A DNA stretch of 64,000 nucleotides from Alphaproteobacteria bacterium (GCA_020846275.1 JADLEG010000188.1:1-64000), one strand, 5' to 3'. Numbered from the stretch's first letter, positions 26,266 through 35,909 are shown. The notes: generated by a model from the sequence alone, not told the origin. Made by a program: numbers and translations.

Positions 26266-28461
26266 TCAACCCGCGGCGATGACCGGGGCCGCCACGGGGA
26301 CCGGCCGGCGGCCCAGGCGGCGCTCGCCCACCAAGAGCTGGATGAACAGGATCGCCGCCAGCATCACCACGATCAGCACCGTGGAATAGGCGATCGCCAA
26401 CCCGTATTCGCCGGCCTCGACGCGGCCGACGATGTAGGCGGTGGCCATGTTGTACTGCGCGCTGACCAGGAAGATGATCGCGCTGACCGCCGTCATCGCG
26501 CGCACGAAGCTGTAGACCAGCGCCGACACCATCGCCGGCCTGAGCAGCGGCAGCACCACGCGCCTGACCGTGGTGAAGCTGCGCGCGCCCAGCGTGGTCG
26601 ATGCCTCGTCCAGGCTTTTGTCGATCTGGCTCAAGGTCGCGATGCCCGCGCGCACGCCCACCGGCATGTTGCGAAAGATGAAGCAGATCACCAGGATCAC
26701 GCCGGTGCCCGTCAGTTCGATCGGCGGCACGTTGAAGGCCAGGATGTAGCTGACCCCGATCACCGTGCCCGGGATGGCGAAGCTCAGCATCGTGCCGAAC
26801 TCGAAGGCGCGCTGGCCGGCGAATTTCTGCCGCGCCAGCAGGTAAGCGGTAAGCAGCCCGATCACCGCGGTCAGCGGCGCCGACACCGCGGAGATCTGCA
26901 GCGTGGTCCATAGCGAGTTCCACGCCGAACCCGAGAACAGCAGGCCATGCGGGGTCCACTCGACCGAGAAGCCGGTCTGGTAATGCTGGAGGGTCAGCGT
27001 GTGGTCGCGGCCGACGGCGACCATGAAGCTCGCCAGCACGATGGTGACGTACATCAGCGCGGTCAGCAGCGACCACGGGATCGCGACGCCGTAGCACAGC
27101 CAGCGCAGGCCGCGGGGCAGGGGCACGGGCAGGCCGGCGTCCCCCTTGCCGGTCACGGTGGTGTAGGACTTCTTGCCCAGCCACATGTGCTGGGCATAGA
27201 AGGCGGCGAGCGTGAAGCCGAGCAGGATGATCGCCAGCACCGCCGCGCGACCCTGGTCGTGCGCGGCGCCCACCACCGCGAAGAAAATCTTGGTCGCCAG
27301 CACCTCGTAGTTCCCGGCCAGCACAAGCGGGTTGCCGAAATCCGCCATGCTCTCGACGAAGCCCAGCAGGAACGCGTTGGCGATGCCCGGACGCATCAGC
27401 GGCAGGGTCACCGTGTTGAAGGTCTTCCAGCCCCGCGCCCGCAGGGTCTGCGAGGCTTCCTCGAGCGATGGGGCGATGCCCTGCACCACGCCGATCAGCA
27501 CCAGGAACGCGATCGGCGTGAAGGCGAGGAGCTGCGCCAGCGCCACGCCCTGCAAGCCGTAGATCCAGCGCGACCGCGGAATGCCGAACCACTCGTAGAG
27601 CAGCGCGGTGATCGCGCCCGACCGGCCGAACAAAAGGATGATCGCCAGGCCGATCACGAAGGGCGGCGTGATGATCGGCAGAACGCTCATCACCTTGAGC
27701 AGGCCCTTGAAGCGGAACGCGGTGCGGGTGGCGATCAGCGCGAAGGCGAGGCCCAGCAGGGTCGATCCGGCGCCGACGATCACCGCCAGGAAAAGCGTGT
27801 TCCACGCCACGCCGCAGCGGAGCTGCGAGTAGAGGCAGTCGAGCCCCCAGGTCGACTTGTCGAGGAACTTCTCGAAGAAGACGCCGAACGCCAGGTTGCC
27901 GGCATTGTCGCGCACCGCGCTGAGCAGGATGGTGGCGATCGGCCAGAACACGAACACGCCCACCAGCGCGATCACGAGCGCGACGCTGCCCACGGTGAAG
28001 GCGTCGCCCCGGCACACGCCGCGCCCCGCCAGGCCAAGGCTGACCAGCATCAGGAACGAGAGCGACAGGGCCAGCGCGCCGTAACCCATGCCCGGTTGCT
28101 TGGGGCCGGGGCCGAGCAGGTCGGACATGCCTGGCAAGGTCCAGCCGCGATGGTCGATCGCGAAGCCTTCCGCTGCCAGCAGCGCCATCCCCGCGATGCC
28201 CGCCCACAGAAGCAGCCTGGCGCGGCGCGGATCGTCCGTGCCGAGGAACGCGGCCGGCGTGGCGGCGATCAGCGCCAGCGCGGCGGGCGCGAGCCACCAT
28301 CGCCCCTGTGCCAGCACCTGCAGCAGCAGGGAAGCTGTGCCGCCGTCCGGGTACCTTGAAAGCCAGCGCGGGTCCCAGAAGCTGGGATCGATCGCGTACC
28401 AGGGTAGCAGCAGCATCCCGGCCCAGCCGATCGCCAGCCACAGGCGGATGAAGCGGGTCAT
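26266..28461 (-). CDS. Fused double ABC permease (FbpB/AfuB-like)
   Basis: A 731-residue membrane protein with two binding-protein-dependent permease domains in one chain. The first domain, with an EAA-type loop at ASQTLRARGWKTFNT, covers about residues 205-440; the second, with the equivalent loop DEASTTLGARSFTTV, covers about residues 490-720. About 14 helices are expected, including a non-canonical hydrophobic N-terminal portion of roughly 170 residues. The start is ATG 28461; an upstream in-frame extension is not conserved in kind. Fusion of both halves is known for AfuB and some FbpB proteins. Confidence 0.87.
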   Translation of the reverse strand: MTRFIRLWLAIGWAGMLLLPWYAIDPSFWDPRWLSRYPDGGTASLLLQVLAQGRWWLAPAALALIAATPAAFLGTDDPRRARLLLWAGIAGMALLAAEGFAIDHRGWTLPGMSDLLGPGPKQPGMGYGALALSLSFLMLVSLGLAGRGVCRGDAFTVGSVALVIALVGVFVFWPIATILLSAVRDNAGNLAFGVFFEKFLDKSTWGLDCLYSQLRCGVAWNTLFLAVIVGAGSTLLGLAFALIATRTAFRFKGLLKVMSVLPIITPPFVIGLAIILLFGRSGAITALLYEWFGIPRSRWIYGLQGVALAQLLAFTPIAFLVLIGVVQGIAPSLEEASQTLRARGWKTFNTVTLPLMRPGIANAFLLGFVESMADFGNPLVLAGNYEVLATKIFFAVVGAAHDQGRAAVLAIILLGFTLAAFYAQHMWLGKKSYTTVTGKGDAGLPVPLPRGLRWLCYGVAIPWSLLTALMYVTIVLASFMVAVGRDHTLTLQHYQTGFSVEWTPHGLLFSGSAWNSLWTTLQISAVSAPLTAVIGLLTAYLLARQKFAGQRAFEFGTMLSFAIPGTVIGVSYILAFNVPPIELTGTGVILVICFIFRNMPVGVRAGIATLSQIDKSLDEASTTLGARSFTTVRRVVLPLLRPAMVSALVYSFVRAMTAVSAIIFLVSAQYNMATAYIVGRVEAGEYGLAIAYSTVLIVVMLAAILFIQLLVGERRLGRRPVPVAAPVIAAG

Positions 28462-28516
28462 GGTGCGCCCGGGGCGATGGCCCTCGCCCGATACCGCGCG
28501 AGCGAGGGCCACGCCT

Positions 28517-29557
28517 TCACTTCGGCAGGTTCTTCACCTCGGCGTCCCACTTCGCCAGCAGCCGCGTGCGCTCGGCCGACGAGCCGTACTTCGCGAAGTC
28601 GTAGTCGATGAATTTTATCTTGGCGAAGTCGGGTGCCTCGGGCGGTGTCTTGGAGTTCTTGTTCGACGGCACCTGGTAGGCCTTGGCCCCAGCGCCCAGC
28701 TCCTGCGCCTCCGGCGTCAGGGCCCAATCGTACCACTTCTTCGCATTCTCCAGGTTCTTGGCGCCCTTGATCAGGGTCATCGAGCCGATCTCGTATCCCG
28801 TGCCTTCGCAGGGGGCCACCACCTTCATCGGCGCGCCCTGGACGATGAACGTCACCATGTCGTGCTGGAAGGTGATGCCGACCGCGCTCTCGCCCAGGCT
28901 CACCGCCTTGGCCGGCGCGGCGCCCGACTTGGTGTACTGGTTGACGTTCTTGTGCAGCTTCTTCATGTAGTCGAAGCCCTTGTCCTCGCCCAGAAGCTGC
29001 ACCATCGTCGCCAGCATGGTGTAGGACGTGCCCGAGGAATTCGGGTCGGCCACCTGCACCTCGTCCTTCAGCTTCGGGTCCAAGAGGTCGGACCAGCATT
29101 TCGGCTCGGCGATCTTCTTCTCGGCGATCTGCTTGGTGTTGTAGCCGTAGCCCAGCGCGCCGGCGTAGACGCCGATCGTGCGCTTCTTCGACTGCTCCCA
29201 CTGCTTGATCGCCCAGGGATGCAGGTCCTTGTTCATCGGCGAGGTGTATTCGAGCGACAGGCCTTCCTCGGCGGCCTGCAGATGCGGGTCGCCCGTGCCG
29301 CCCCACCAGATGTCGCCCTTGGGGTTGGCGGCCTCGGCCTTGATCTGGGCATAGAGCTCGCCCGAGCTCTTGCGCGTCATCGCCACCTTGATCCCGGTCT
29401 TCTTCTCGAAGGCCGTGACCATGGCGCGGCACCACTCCTCCTGCACCGTGCAATAGACCACCAGGTCGCCCTGCGCGCGCGCCGCGCCGGGCAGAAGCAG
29501 CCCGATGCCGGCGGCGAGCGCCAGACCGGCCATGTGGATCGTCGTCCTTGAAGTCAT
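28517..29557 (-). CDS. Periplasmic binding protein of the same importer (paralogue 2)
   Basis: A 346-residue solute-binding protein with a signal peptide cut after ARA near residue 28. It is closely similar to the other binding protein of the operon over its full length: LVVYCTVQEEWC, IYAGALGYGYNT, EPKCWSDLL and CEGTGYEIGSMTLIKGAKN all have counterparts. Having two such proteins around one permease gene suggests that a single transporter serves two related ligands. It is 55 bases upstream of the permease. Confidence 0.85.
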   Translation of the reverse strand: MTSRTTIHMAGLALAAGIGLLLPGAARAQGDLVVYCTVQEEWCRAMVTAFEKKTGIKVAMTRKSSGELYAQIKAEAANPKGDIWWGGTGDPHLQAAEEGLSLEYTSPMNKDLHPWAIKQWEQSKKRTIGVYAGALGYGYNTKQIAEKKIAEPKCWSDLLDPKLKDEVQVADPNSSGTSYTMLATMVQLLGEDKGFDYMKKLHKNVNQYTKSGAAPAKAVSLGESAVGITFQHDMVTFIVQGAPMKVVAPCEGTGYEIGSMTLIKGAKNLENAKKWYDWALTPEAQELGAGAKAYQVPSNKNSKTPPEAPDFAKIKFIDYDFAKYGSSAERTRLLAKWDAEVKNLPK

Positions 29558-29615
29558 TCGTTTCCTCCCCGAATGTGGCGCCGCCGCATGTCCGGCGGTC
29601 GGCGCGTTGCGTCCC

Positions 29616-30416
29616 CTAGGCCACGACGTCGGCCCCGATCCCGGTTGCCCTGATCATCGCGTCGCGCAAGCCCGGGGCCGTGGCCAAAACCGGGTTGCCC
29701 TTGCTCATGCCATCGCCGGCCAGGAAGTCGTTCACCCAGCCGCCGGCCTCCGTGACCATCACGATGCCGGCCAGGCAGTCCCAGGAATTGATGTGCAACT
29801 CGGCATAGCCATCGCTGCGCCCGTCGGCGACATAGGCGACGCCCAGCGCCCCCGATCCGCCGCGCCGGAAGCTGGCGCCGGCGTCCAGCACCTGGCGCAG
29901 CATGCGTCCATAGTCCGCGGCCGAGCGGCGCGACGACCAGCCGAGTTCGACCTGGCTGAGCTTCAGGTCGCTGACCGTGCTTGCCTTCATGCGCTTGCCG
30001 TTGAAGTGCGCGCCGTGACCGCGGCGCGCCTCGAACATCTCGTCGGTCATCGGGTTGTAGATCGCGCCGATCGTCGGCACGCGGTTGCGCGCATAGGCGA
30101 TCGACACGCAGAAATGCGGGATGCCGCGGGCGAAGTTGGCGGTGCCGTCGATCGGGTCGACCACCCACACCGAATCGCCGAAGCTGCCGCCGGTCTCCTC
30201 GCCGTAGAACTGGTCCTCGGGGAACGCCTCGGCCAGGCGCTCGCGCACCAGCCGCTCCACGGCGGCGTCGGCCTGGGTCAGGTAGTCCTGGGGCCCCTTG
30301 AAGGACAATTCGATGCCCGCGCGGTCGACGAACAGCCGGCGCATCAGCTCGCCCGCCTGGCGGGCAATCGCCACCGCGGCAAGCTGGCGTTGCGCCACTG
30401 CAATCGCGTCGGTCAT
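29616..30416 (-). CDS. Inositol monophosphatase family protein
   Basis: A 266-residue magnesium-dependent phosphatase of the IMPase/SuhB/HisN family. Metal-binding motifs are EETGG near residue 74, WVVDPIDGTANF near residue 84, and WDCLAGIVMVTEAGG near residue 212. Possible substrates include inositol phosphates, histidinol phosphate or sugar phosphates. It is the first gene of the ABC importer operon, 58 bases before the binding protein gene, which suggests it dephosphorylates the imported compound; that is inference. Confidence 0.85.
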   Translation of the reverse strand: MTDAIAVAQRQLAAVAIARQAGELMRRLFVDRAGIELSFKGPQDYLTQADAAVERLVRERLAEAFPEDQFYGEETGGSFGDSVWVVDPIDGTANFARGIPHFCVSIAYARNRVPTIGAIYNPMTDEMFEARRGHGAHFNGKRMKASTVSDLKLSQVELGWSSRRSAADYGRMLRQVLDAGASFRRGGSGALGVAYVADGRSDGYAELHINSWDCLAGIVMVTEAGGWVNDFLAGDGMSKGNPVLATAPGLRDAMIRATGIGADVVA

Positions 30417-30654
30417 CCTGCTCCTTCCGGGCGCCGGTTCCCTGCGCCCGCTCCCGAACTATATGACGATTCTATGACAGTCGCCTCCGCGATCCGTCAA
30501 CGACATTCGCCGGGCCGGACGGTGCGCTGTCCACCTCATGGCCATTGTGCCCGGTTCCCGGGCAGCGTTGCACGCATTGGCCGGATGCAGCGCCGTGTCT
30601 GGCCGCGGCCGGCCCGCGACGCTATCAATACGCCCGATCATCAAGGAGCCGTGC

Positions 30655-31785
30655 ATGACCAGCAAGCTGTTCACCCCGTTCGACCTCGGTCCGGTGCGCC
30701 TGCCCAACCGCATCGTGGTCGCGCCGATGTGCCAGTACAGCGCCGATGACGGCTCGGCCAACGACTGGCATCTCCAGCACTGGATGCAGTTCGCCTATTC
30801 CGGCGCCGGGCTGTTCATGGTCGAGGCCACGGCTGTGGAGCGGCATGGCCGCATCACCCATGGGTGCCTGGGACTCTATTCGGATTCGAACGAGGACGCC
30901 GCCAAGCGCTGCCTGGACGCCGCGCGGCGCGTCGGCGGCCCGGCGCGCTTCGGCATCCAGATCGGCCATGCCGGGCGCAAGGCCTCGGCGCAGCGCCCCT
31001 GGGAGGGCGGCAAGGCTCTGGAGCCGCGCCAGGACCCCTGGGCGACCGTCGCGGCGTCTTCCATCCCGTTCGACCAGGGGTGGCACACGCCCGACGCGCT
31101 CGACGAGGCCGGCTTCAGCCGCATCCGCGACGCCTTCGTCGCCGGCGCGCTCCGCGCCGCGCGGATCGGGTTCGAGGTGGTCGAATTGCACATGGCGCAC
31201 GGCTACCTGCTGCACAACATCCTGTCGCCGATCTCCAACCGCCGCACCGACCAGTACGGCGGGTCGCGCGAGAGCCGCATGCGCTTCCCGCTGTCGGTCG
31301 CGCGCGCGGTGCGCGCCGCGCTGCCCACGTCGGTCGCGCTGGGCGCGCGCCTGTCGGCGACCGACTGGCACGAGCAGGGCTGGACGATCGAGGATTCGGT
31401 CGTGCTGGCGCGCGAGTTGAAGGCGATCGGCCTGGATTTCATCTGCGCGTCGTCGGGCGGCGTGACGCCGGCGATCAAGGTGCCGGTGGCGCCGGGCTAC
31501 CAGGTGCCGCTGGCCGAGCGCATCCGCAGCGAGGCCGGCATCGCCACGCGCGCGGTGGGCCTGATCGTCGATCCGGCGCATGCCGAGCAGATCGTCGCGT
31601 CCGGCAAGGCCGACATGGTCGCCTTGGCGCGCGCCTTCCTCGACAATCCGCGCTGGGTGTGGCACGCCGCCCAGCGCCTGGGCGCCAAGGCCTTCTACCC
31701 GCCGCAATACGAGCGCGTGCGCGACGCGCAATGGCCCGGCTTGAAGCTGGTCCGGCCGGAAGGCGCGAAGGCCGCGGCGGAGTAA
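30655..31785 (+). CDS. NADH:flavin oxidoreductase, Old Yellow Enzyme family (YqjM-like)
   Basis: A 376-residue FMN-dependent ene-reductase. APMCQYSADDG carries the Cys26 and Tyr28 pair typical of the YqjM/xenobiotic reductase class, IQIGHAGRKAS is near residue 102, and HMAHGYLLHNILSPISN holds the substrate-binding histidines. The C-terminal GLIVDPAHAEQI and ADMVALARAFLDNP segments bind FMN phosphate. ATG 30655 follows AAGGAG. It is the first gene of a six-gene operon and presumably reduces an unsaturated intermediate of that pathway or an electrophile. Confidence 0.88.
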   Translation: MTSKLFTPFDLGPVRLPNRIVVAPMCQYSADDGSANDWHLQHWMQFAYSGAGLFMVEATAVERHGRITHGCLGLYSDSNEDAAKRCLDAARRVGGPARFGIQIGHAGRKASAQRPWEGGKALEPRQDPWATVAASSIPFDQGWHTPDALDEAGFSRIRDAFVAGALRAARIGFEVVELHMAHGYLLHNILSPISNRRTDQYGGSRESRMRFPLSVARAVRAALPTSVALGARLSATDWHEQGWTIEDSVVLARELKAIGLDFICASSGGVTPAIKVPVAPGYQVPLAERIRSEAGIATRAVGLIVDPAHAEQIVASGKADMVALARAFLDNPRWVWHAAQRLGAKAFYPPQYERVRDAQWPGLKLVRPEGAKAAAE

Positions 31786-31799
31786 CGGAAGGGGGAGAC

Positions 31800-32633
31800 A
31801 TGCCGGTCAGCCAGAAGGACAAGGCGGAGCGGTTCCAGGCGTTGCATCGCGGTCCGGGCATCTTCGTCATCCCCAATCCCTGGGACATCGGCAGCGCCCG
31901 CATCCTCGCCAGCATGGGCTTCAAGGCGCTGGCGACGACCAGCGCCGGCATGGCCTTCGCGATGGGGCGGCGCGACGGCGCCGTCACGCGCGACGAGGCG
32001 CTGGCGCACGCGCGCGACATCGCCGGCGCCAGCGACCTGCCGGTCTCGGCCGATCTCGAGAACTGCTTCGGCGATGCGCCCGACGTGGTCGCCGAGACCA
32101 TCCGCCTGGCCGCCGGCGCGGGCCTGGTGGGCTGCTCCGTGGAGGACACGACGAACGACCCGTCGAAGCCGATCTACGACTTCGACCTCGCGGTCGCGCG
32201 CGTCGCGGCGGCGGTGAAAGCCGCGCGGTCGTTGCCGATCCCCTTCACGCTGACCGCGCGGGCCGAGAACTTCCTGCACGGGCGCAGCGATCTCGACGAC
32301 ACGATCCGCCGGCTGAAGGCTTTCGAGGCCGCGGGCGCCGACGTGCTTTACGCGCCGGGCCTGCCCTCGGTCGACGTGCTGAAGCAGGTGCTGGCGGCGG
32401 TGAAGAAGCCGGTCAACGTGCTGATGGGCTCGAAGGCCCTGCCGCTGACCGTCGAGCAGCTCGGCGCCATGGGCGCGCGGCGGATCAGCGTCGGCGGCGC
32501 GCTCTACCGCGCGGCGATGGGCGAGTTCCTGCGCGCGGCCCGCGAGATCAAGGACAAGGGCAGCTTCACCTATACCGACCGCGCGGCGACGCATGCCGAG
32601 CTGACCGGCTTCATGGCGGCGCGGCCGCGCTGA
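31800..32633 (+). CDS. Isocitrate lyase/phosphoenolpyruvate mutase superfamily protein
   Basis: A 277-residue member of the ICL/PEP mutase superfamily. Characteristic segments are FVIPNPWDIGSARIL near residue 20, SADLENCFGD near residue 80, CSVEDT near residue 107 and LTARAENFLHG near residue 145. It lacks the KKCGH loop of true isocitrate lyase, and the family includes 2-methylisocitrate lyase, oxaloacetate decarboxylase and dimethylmalate lyase, so the C-C or C-P reaction is open. It starts 14 bases after the OYE gene, with GGGGGAG as the ribosome binding site. Confidence 0.82.
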   Translation: MPVSQKDKAERFQALHRGPGIFVIPNPWDIGSARILASMGFKALATTSAGMAFAMGRRDGAVTRDEALAHARDIAGASDLPVSADLENCFGDAPDVVAETIRLAAGAGLVGCSVEDTTNDPSKPIYDFDLAVARVAAAVKAARSLPIPFTLTARAENFLHGRSDLDDTIRRLKAFEAAGADVLYAPGLPSVDVLKQVLAAVKKPVNVLMGSKALPLTVEQLGAMGARRISVGGALYRAAMGEFLRAAREIKDKGSFTYTDRAATHAELTGFMAARPR

Positions 32634-32732
32634 GGTCCGCCGCCGCCGGACGCGTTGACGCTCGCGGCCGGGCTGGGGCATGGTTCCCGCCCGCACAAAC
32701 AAAAGCAGGCCCGGAGCGGAGGAAAGAGTCCG

Positions 32733-33023
32733 ATGGCGACCACCCATTTCATCGTCCATGACAAGGCCGACACGGTCGGCGTGATCGTCGCTGAGAACGG
32801 CGTAACGAAGGGCGAGACCCTCACCGGCTGGGTGATGGAAGGCGATTCCACGATCAAGGTCAGGGCCGCCGACGACATACCGCTCGGCCACAAGGTCGCG
32901 CTCAAGCCCCTGAAGAAGGGGTCGACCGTCCTGAAATACGGCCACGACATCGGCAAGACCGTCGCCGATATCGGCGAGGGCGGGCACGTCCACACGCAGA
33001 ACCTCAAGACCAAGCGCTGGTAG
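32733..33023 (+). CDS. SAF-domain small subunit of a UxaA-family lyase (SuyA-like)
   Basis: A 96-residue protein equivalent to the N-terminal SAF domain of altronate dehydratase. The pattern DIPLGHKVALKPLKKG, VLKYGHDIGK and the GGHVHTQNL ending with its conserved histidines is diagnostic. In altronate and galactarate dehydratases this domain is usually fused to the large part; in (2R)-sulfolactate sulfo-lyase it is a separate subunit, SuyA, of about this size. The next gene encodes the large part. GAGGAAAG precedes the ATG. Confidence 0.8.
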   Translation: MATTHFIVHDKADTVGVIVAENGVTKGETLTGWVMEGDSTIKVRAADDIPLGHKVALKPLKKGSTVLKYGHDIGKTVADIGEGGHVHTQNLKTKRW

Positions 33024-33041
33024 GGAAGGGGAGACGTCGCC

Positions 33042-34229
33042 ATGGCGAACATCGCGAAGAAGCGGGACATGAGCTTCCTCGGCTACCGGCGCGAGAACGG
33101 GCGCGTCGGCATCCGCAACCACGTCATCATCCTGCCGCTCGACGACCTGTCGAACGCGGCCTGCGAGGCGGTGGCGAACAACATCAAGGGCACGCTCGCC
33201 CTGCCGCACGCCTATGGGCGCCTGCAGTTCGGCGAGGACCTCGAGCTGCATTTCCGCACGCTGATCGGCACCGGCGCGTCGCCCAACGTCGCGGCGGTGG
33301 TTGTGATCGGCATCGAGCCGAGCTGGACCGGGCGCGTCGTCGAGGGGATCAAGAAGAAGACCGGCAAGCCGGCCGCCGGCTTCGCGATCGAGGGCAAGGG
33401 CGACCTGCAGACCATCGCCGACGCCTCGCGCGTGGCGATGAAGTTCCTGCAGGACGCGGCCGAGAAGCAGCGCGAGAAATGCCGCATCGAGGAGTTGTGG
33501 GTCTCCACGAAGTGCGGGGAGAGCGACACGACCTCGGGCCTCGCGTCGTGCCCCACCGTTGGCAACCTGATCGACAAGCTGGACCCGCTGGGCGCGACCT
33601 CGTGCTTCGGCGAGACCACTGAACTCACCGGCGCCGAGGCGGAATGCGCCAAGCGCGCCAAGACGCCGGCGGTGGCAAAGAAGTTCATGGACACGTTCAA
33701 CGCCTACCAGCAGGTGGTCGAGCGCCACAAGACCAACGACCTGTCGGATTCGCAGCCCACCAAGGGCAACATCGCGGGCGGCCTGACCACGATCGAGGAG
33801 AAGGCCTTCGGCAATTTCCAGAAGATCGGCCACAAGACCAAGTTCGTCGACGTGCTGAAGCCGGCGGAGGAGCCGGCCGCCGGTGCCGGGCTCTATTTCA
33901 TGGACACGTCCTCGGCCGCCGCGGAATGCGTGACGCTGCAGGCGGCCGCCGGCTTCGTGGTGCACTTGTTCCCCACGGGCCAGGGCAACGTGATCGGCAA
34001 CCCGATCGAGCCGGTGATCAAGCTGACCGCGAACCCCAAGACCGCGCGCACCATGCCCGAGCATATCGACCTCGACGTCTCGGGCATCCTCCGGCGCGAG
34101 ATGACGCTCGACCAGGCGGGCGACGCGCTAATCGACATCACGTTGCGCACCTGCAACGGGCGCCTCACCTGCGCCGAGGCGCTTGGGCACCGTGAGTTCG
34201 TGATGACGAAGCTGTACCAGAGCGCGTGA
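33042..34229 (+). CDS. UxaA-family hydro-lyase or sulfo-lyase large subunit (SuyB-like)
   Basis: A 395-residue protein equivalent to the catalytic portion of altronate/galactarate dehydratases. Visible features are [17 protein letters not shown] at the start, several conserved cysteines (TKCGESD, SCPTVG, SCFGET) that may bind iron, and the C-terminal [16 protein letters not shown]. The separate small and large subunits (96 and 395 residues) match the SuyA/SuyB arrangement, which removes sulfite from (R)-sulfolactate to give pyruvate. A sugar-acid dehydratase cannot be excluded. Its stop overlaps the next start by four bases. Confidence 0.78.
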   Translation: MANIAKKRDMSFLGYRRENGRVGIRNHVIILPLDDLSNAACEAVANNIKGTLALPHAYGRLQFGEDLELHFRTLIGTGASPNVAAVVVIGIEPSWTGRVVEGIKKKTGKPAAGFAIEGKGDLQTIADASRVAMKFLQDAAEKQREKCRIEELWVSTKCGESDTTSGLASCPTVGNLIDKLDPLGATSCFGETTELTGAEAECAKRAKTPAVAKKFMDTFNAYQQVVERHKTNDLSDSQPTKGNIAGGLTTIEEKAFGNFQKIGHKTKFVDVLKPAEEPAAGAGLYFMDTSSAAAECVTLQAAAGFVVHLFPTGQGNVIGNPIEPVIKLTANPKTARTMPEHIDLDVSGILRREMTLDQAGDALIDITLRTCNGRLTCAEALGHREFVMTKLYQSA

Positions 34230-35215
34230 CGCCCGACGCGCTGCGCGCGCTGGTCGCCCGCGCGCTGGAGAACAGCAACACCGCGCCGGCGAACGCAACC
34301 TCGGTCGCCACCGCGCTGGTGCAGGCGGAGATCGACGGGCAGAAGGGCCACGGGCTTTCGCGCGTGCCCGCCTATGCCGCCCAGGCGCGCTCGGGCAAGG
34401 TCGCTGGCCGGGCGAAGCCGCGCGTCATGCGCCCCAGGCCCGGGGCGGTGGTGGTCGACGCGGCGGACGGCTTCGCCTTTCCCGCTCTCGATGTGGCCAT
34501 TGCGGAACTCGCGGCGATCGCGCCGGCCCAGGGCATCGGCGTCGCCGCGATCCATCACTCCCACCATTTCGGCGTCGCCGGGCGGCCGGTCGAGCGGCTG
34601 GCGGAGCAGGGGCTGATCGCCATCGCCATGGGCAACTCGCCCAAGGCGATCGCGCCCTGGGGCGGTACGCAGGCGATTTTCGGCACCAACCCGATCGCCT
34701 TCGCCGCGCCGCGGCGCAAGGACCCGCCGCTCGTCATCGACCTGTCGCTCAGCAAGGTCGCGCGCGGCCGCGTGATGGTCGCGGCGCAAAAGGGCGAGGC
34801 GATCCCCGAGGGCTGGGCGCTGGACAGGGACGGCCGGCCTACGACCGACGCCAAGGCCGCGCTCGACGGCGCGATGCTGCCGATGGGCGATGCCAAGGGT
34901 GCGGCCCTGGTGCTGATGGTCGAGATCCTTGCCGCCGCGCTGACGGCGTCGCATCTGGGGTTCGAGGCCGCGTCCTTCTTCACGGCGGACGGGCCGCCGC
35001 CGCGCGTCGGCCAGATGCTCCTGGCGATCGATCCGGACGCGCTGTCGGGCGGCGCCTTCGCCGAGCGGCTGGAAACGCTGCTGGCCGCCATGTTGGCGCA
35101 GCCCGGCGTGCGCCTGCCGGGGATGCGGCGGCTGGCCAATCGCGCCAAGGCCGCTTCCGGTCCGATCGAGGTCGATGGCAAGCTCCTGGCGGAGATCGAG
35201 GCGCTGGCGCGCTGA
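34226..35215 (+). CDS. Ldh-family (malate/L-lactate/sulfolactate type) dehydrogenase
   Basis: A 329-residue NAD(P)-dependent dehydrogenase of the Ldh_2 family. Markers are [15 protein letters not shown] near residue 40, [14 protein letters not shown] near residue 112 and [10 protein letters not shown] near residue 150. The family includes ureidoglycolate dehydrogenase, L-malate dehydrogenase and ComC, the (R)-sulfolactate dehydrogenase. Next to a SuyAB-like lyase, the ComC reading becomes attractive. Start is the GTG at 34226, embedded in the previous stop. Confidence 0.8.
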   Translation: MTPDALRALVARALENSNTAPANATSVATALVQAEIDGQKGHGLSRVPAYAAQARSGKVAGRAKPRVMRPRPGAVVVDAADGFAFPALDVAIAELAAIAPAQGIGVAAIHHSHHFGVAGRPVERLAEQGLIAIAMGNSPKAIAPWGGTQAIFGTNPIAFAAPRRKDPPLVIDLSLSKVARGRVMVAAQKGEAIPEGWALDRDGRPTTDAKAALDGAMLPMGDAKGAALVLMVEILAAALTASHLGFEAASFFTADGPPPRVGQMLLAIDPDALSGGAFAERLETLLAAMLAQPGVRLPGMRRLANRAKAASGPIEVDGKLLAEIEALAR

Positions 35216-35228
35216 CGGGAGGAACGTC

Positions 35229-35792
35229 ATGGCGGCGAGGAAGCAGGTCAAGGCCAGGCGCAAGGCGAAGGCGCGGAAAGCGGTGCGCGGCAGGCGGCCG
35301 GCGAAGACTCGGCGCCGCGCCGCGATCGCCATGCCCGCGCTCGACCCGGCCACGGTGCCGGGGCATCACCACTGCGACTACCCCTCGCCCTTCCGCGAGC
35401 CGTGCATCGGCCGCGTGCGGCGCAAGCTCGGCGACGCCACCGGGCTGACGCAGTTCGGCGTCAACCACGTGACCCTGCCGCCCGGCGTCATGTCCTCGAT
35501 GCGCCACTGGCACGTGCACGAGGACGAGTTCGTCTACGTGCTGACCGGCGAACTGGTGCTGGTGACGGACCGCGGCGAGCAGCTGCTCAAGGCCGGCATG
35601 GCCGCCGGCTTCCCGCACGGCCGCACCGACGGCCACCACCTGATCAACCGCAGCAAGCAGGCGGCGACCTTCCTCGAGGTCGGCACGCGCTGGCCGGGCG
35701 GCGACGAGGGTGCGTACTCCGACATCGACATGAAGATCGTGATCGTCGATGGCGAGGAGCGATACGCCCGCAAGGACGGAACGCTGTATTGA
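35229..35792 (+). CDS. Cupin protein with a basic N-terminal tail
   Basis: A 187-residue cupin. The core begins near residue 40 and carries SSMRHWHVHEDEFVYVLTGE, motif 1 with its metal-binding histidines and glutamate; motif 2 includes FPHGRTDGHHLIN. About 34 N-terminal residues are dominated by Arg, Lys and Ala. The ATG at 35229 is supported by GGGAGGA six bases upstream, so the tail seems to be translated; ATG 35331 would give the bare cupin. It is the last gene of the operon, 13 bases after the Ldh gene. Confidence 0.72.
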   Translation: MAARKQVKARRKAKARKAVRGRRPAKTRRRAAIAMPALDPATVPGHHHCDYPSPFREPCIGRVRRKLGDATGLTQFGVNHVTLPPGVMSSMRHWHVHEDEFVYVLTGELVLVTDRGEQLLKAGMAAGFPHGRTDGHHLINRSKQAATFLEVGTRWPGGDEGAYSDIDMKIVIVDGEERYARKDGTLY

Positions 35793-35797
35793 GTTTA

Positions 35798-35909
35798 TCA
35801 TCCTTCGAGACGGCCCCTGCGGAGTCTCCTCAGGATGACGCGCTTGTTTGGTGAATGCGGAAGAGACGCGTCATCCTGGGGAGGGGCGCAGCCCCGTCTC
35901 GAAGGACGA
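35798..35909. repeat. Dispersed hairpin repeat, copy 2
   Basis: A roughly 112-bp copy of the element near 19.7 kb, starting TCATCCTTCGAGACGG and ending CGTCTCGAAGGACGA. It lies six bases after the cupin stop, between two genes of the same direction. Confidence 0.85.
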
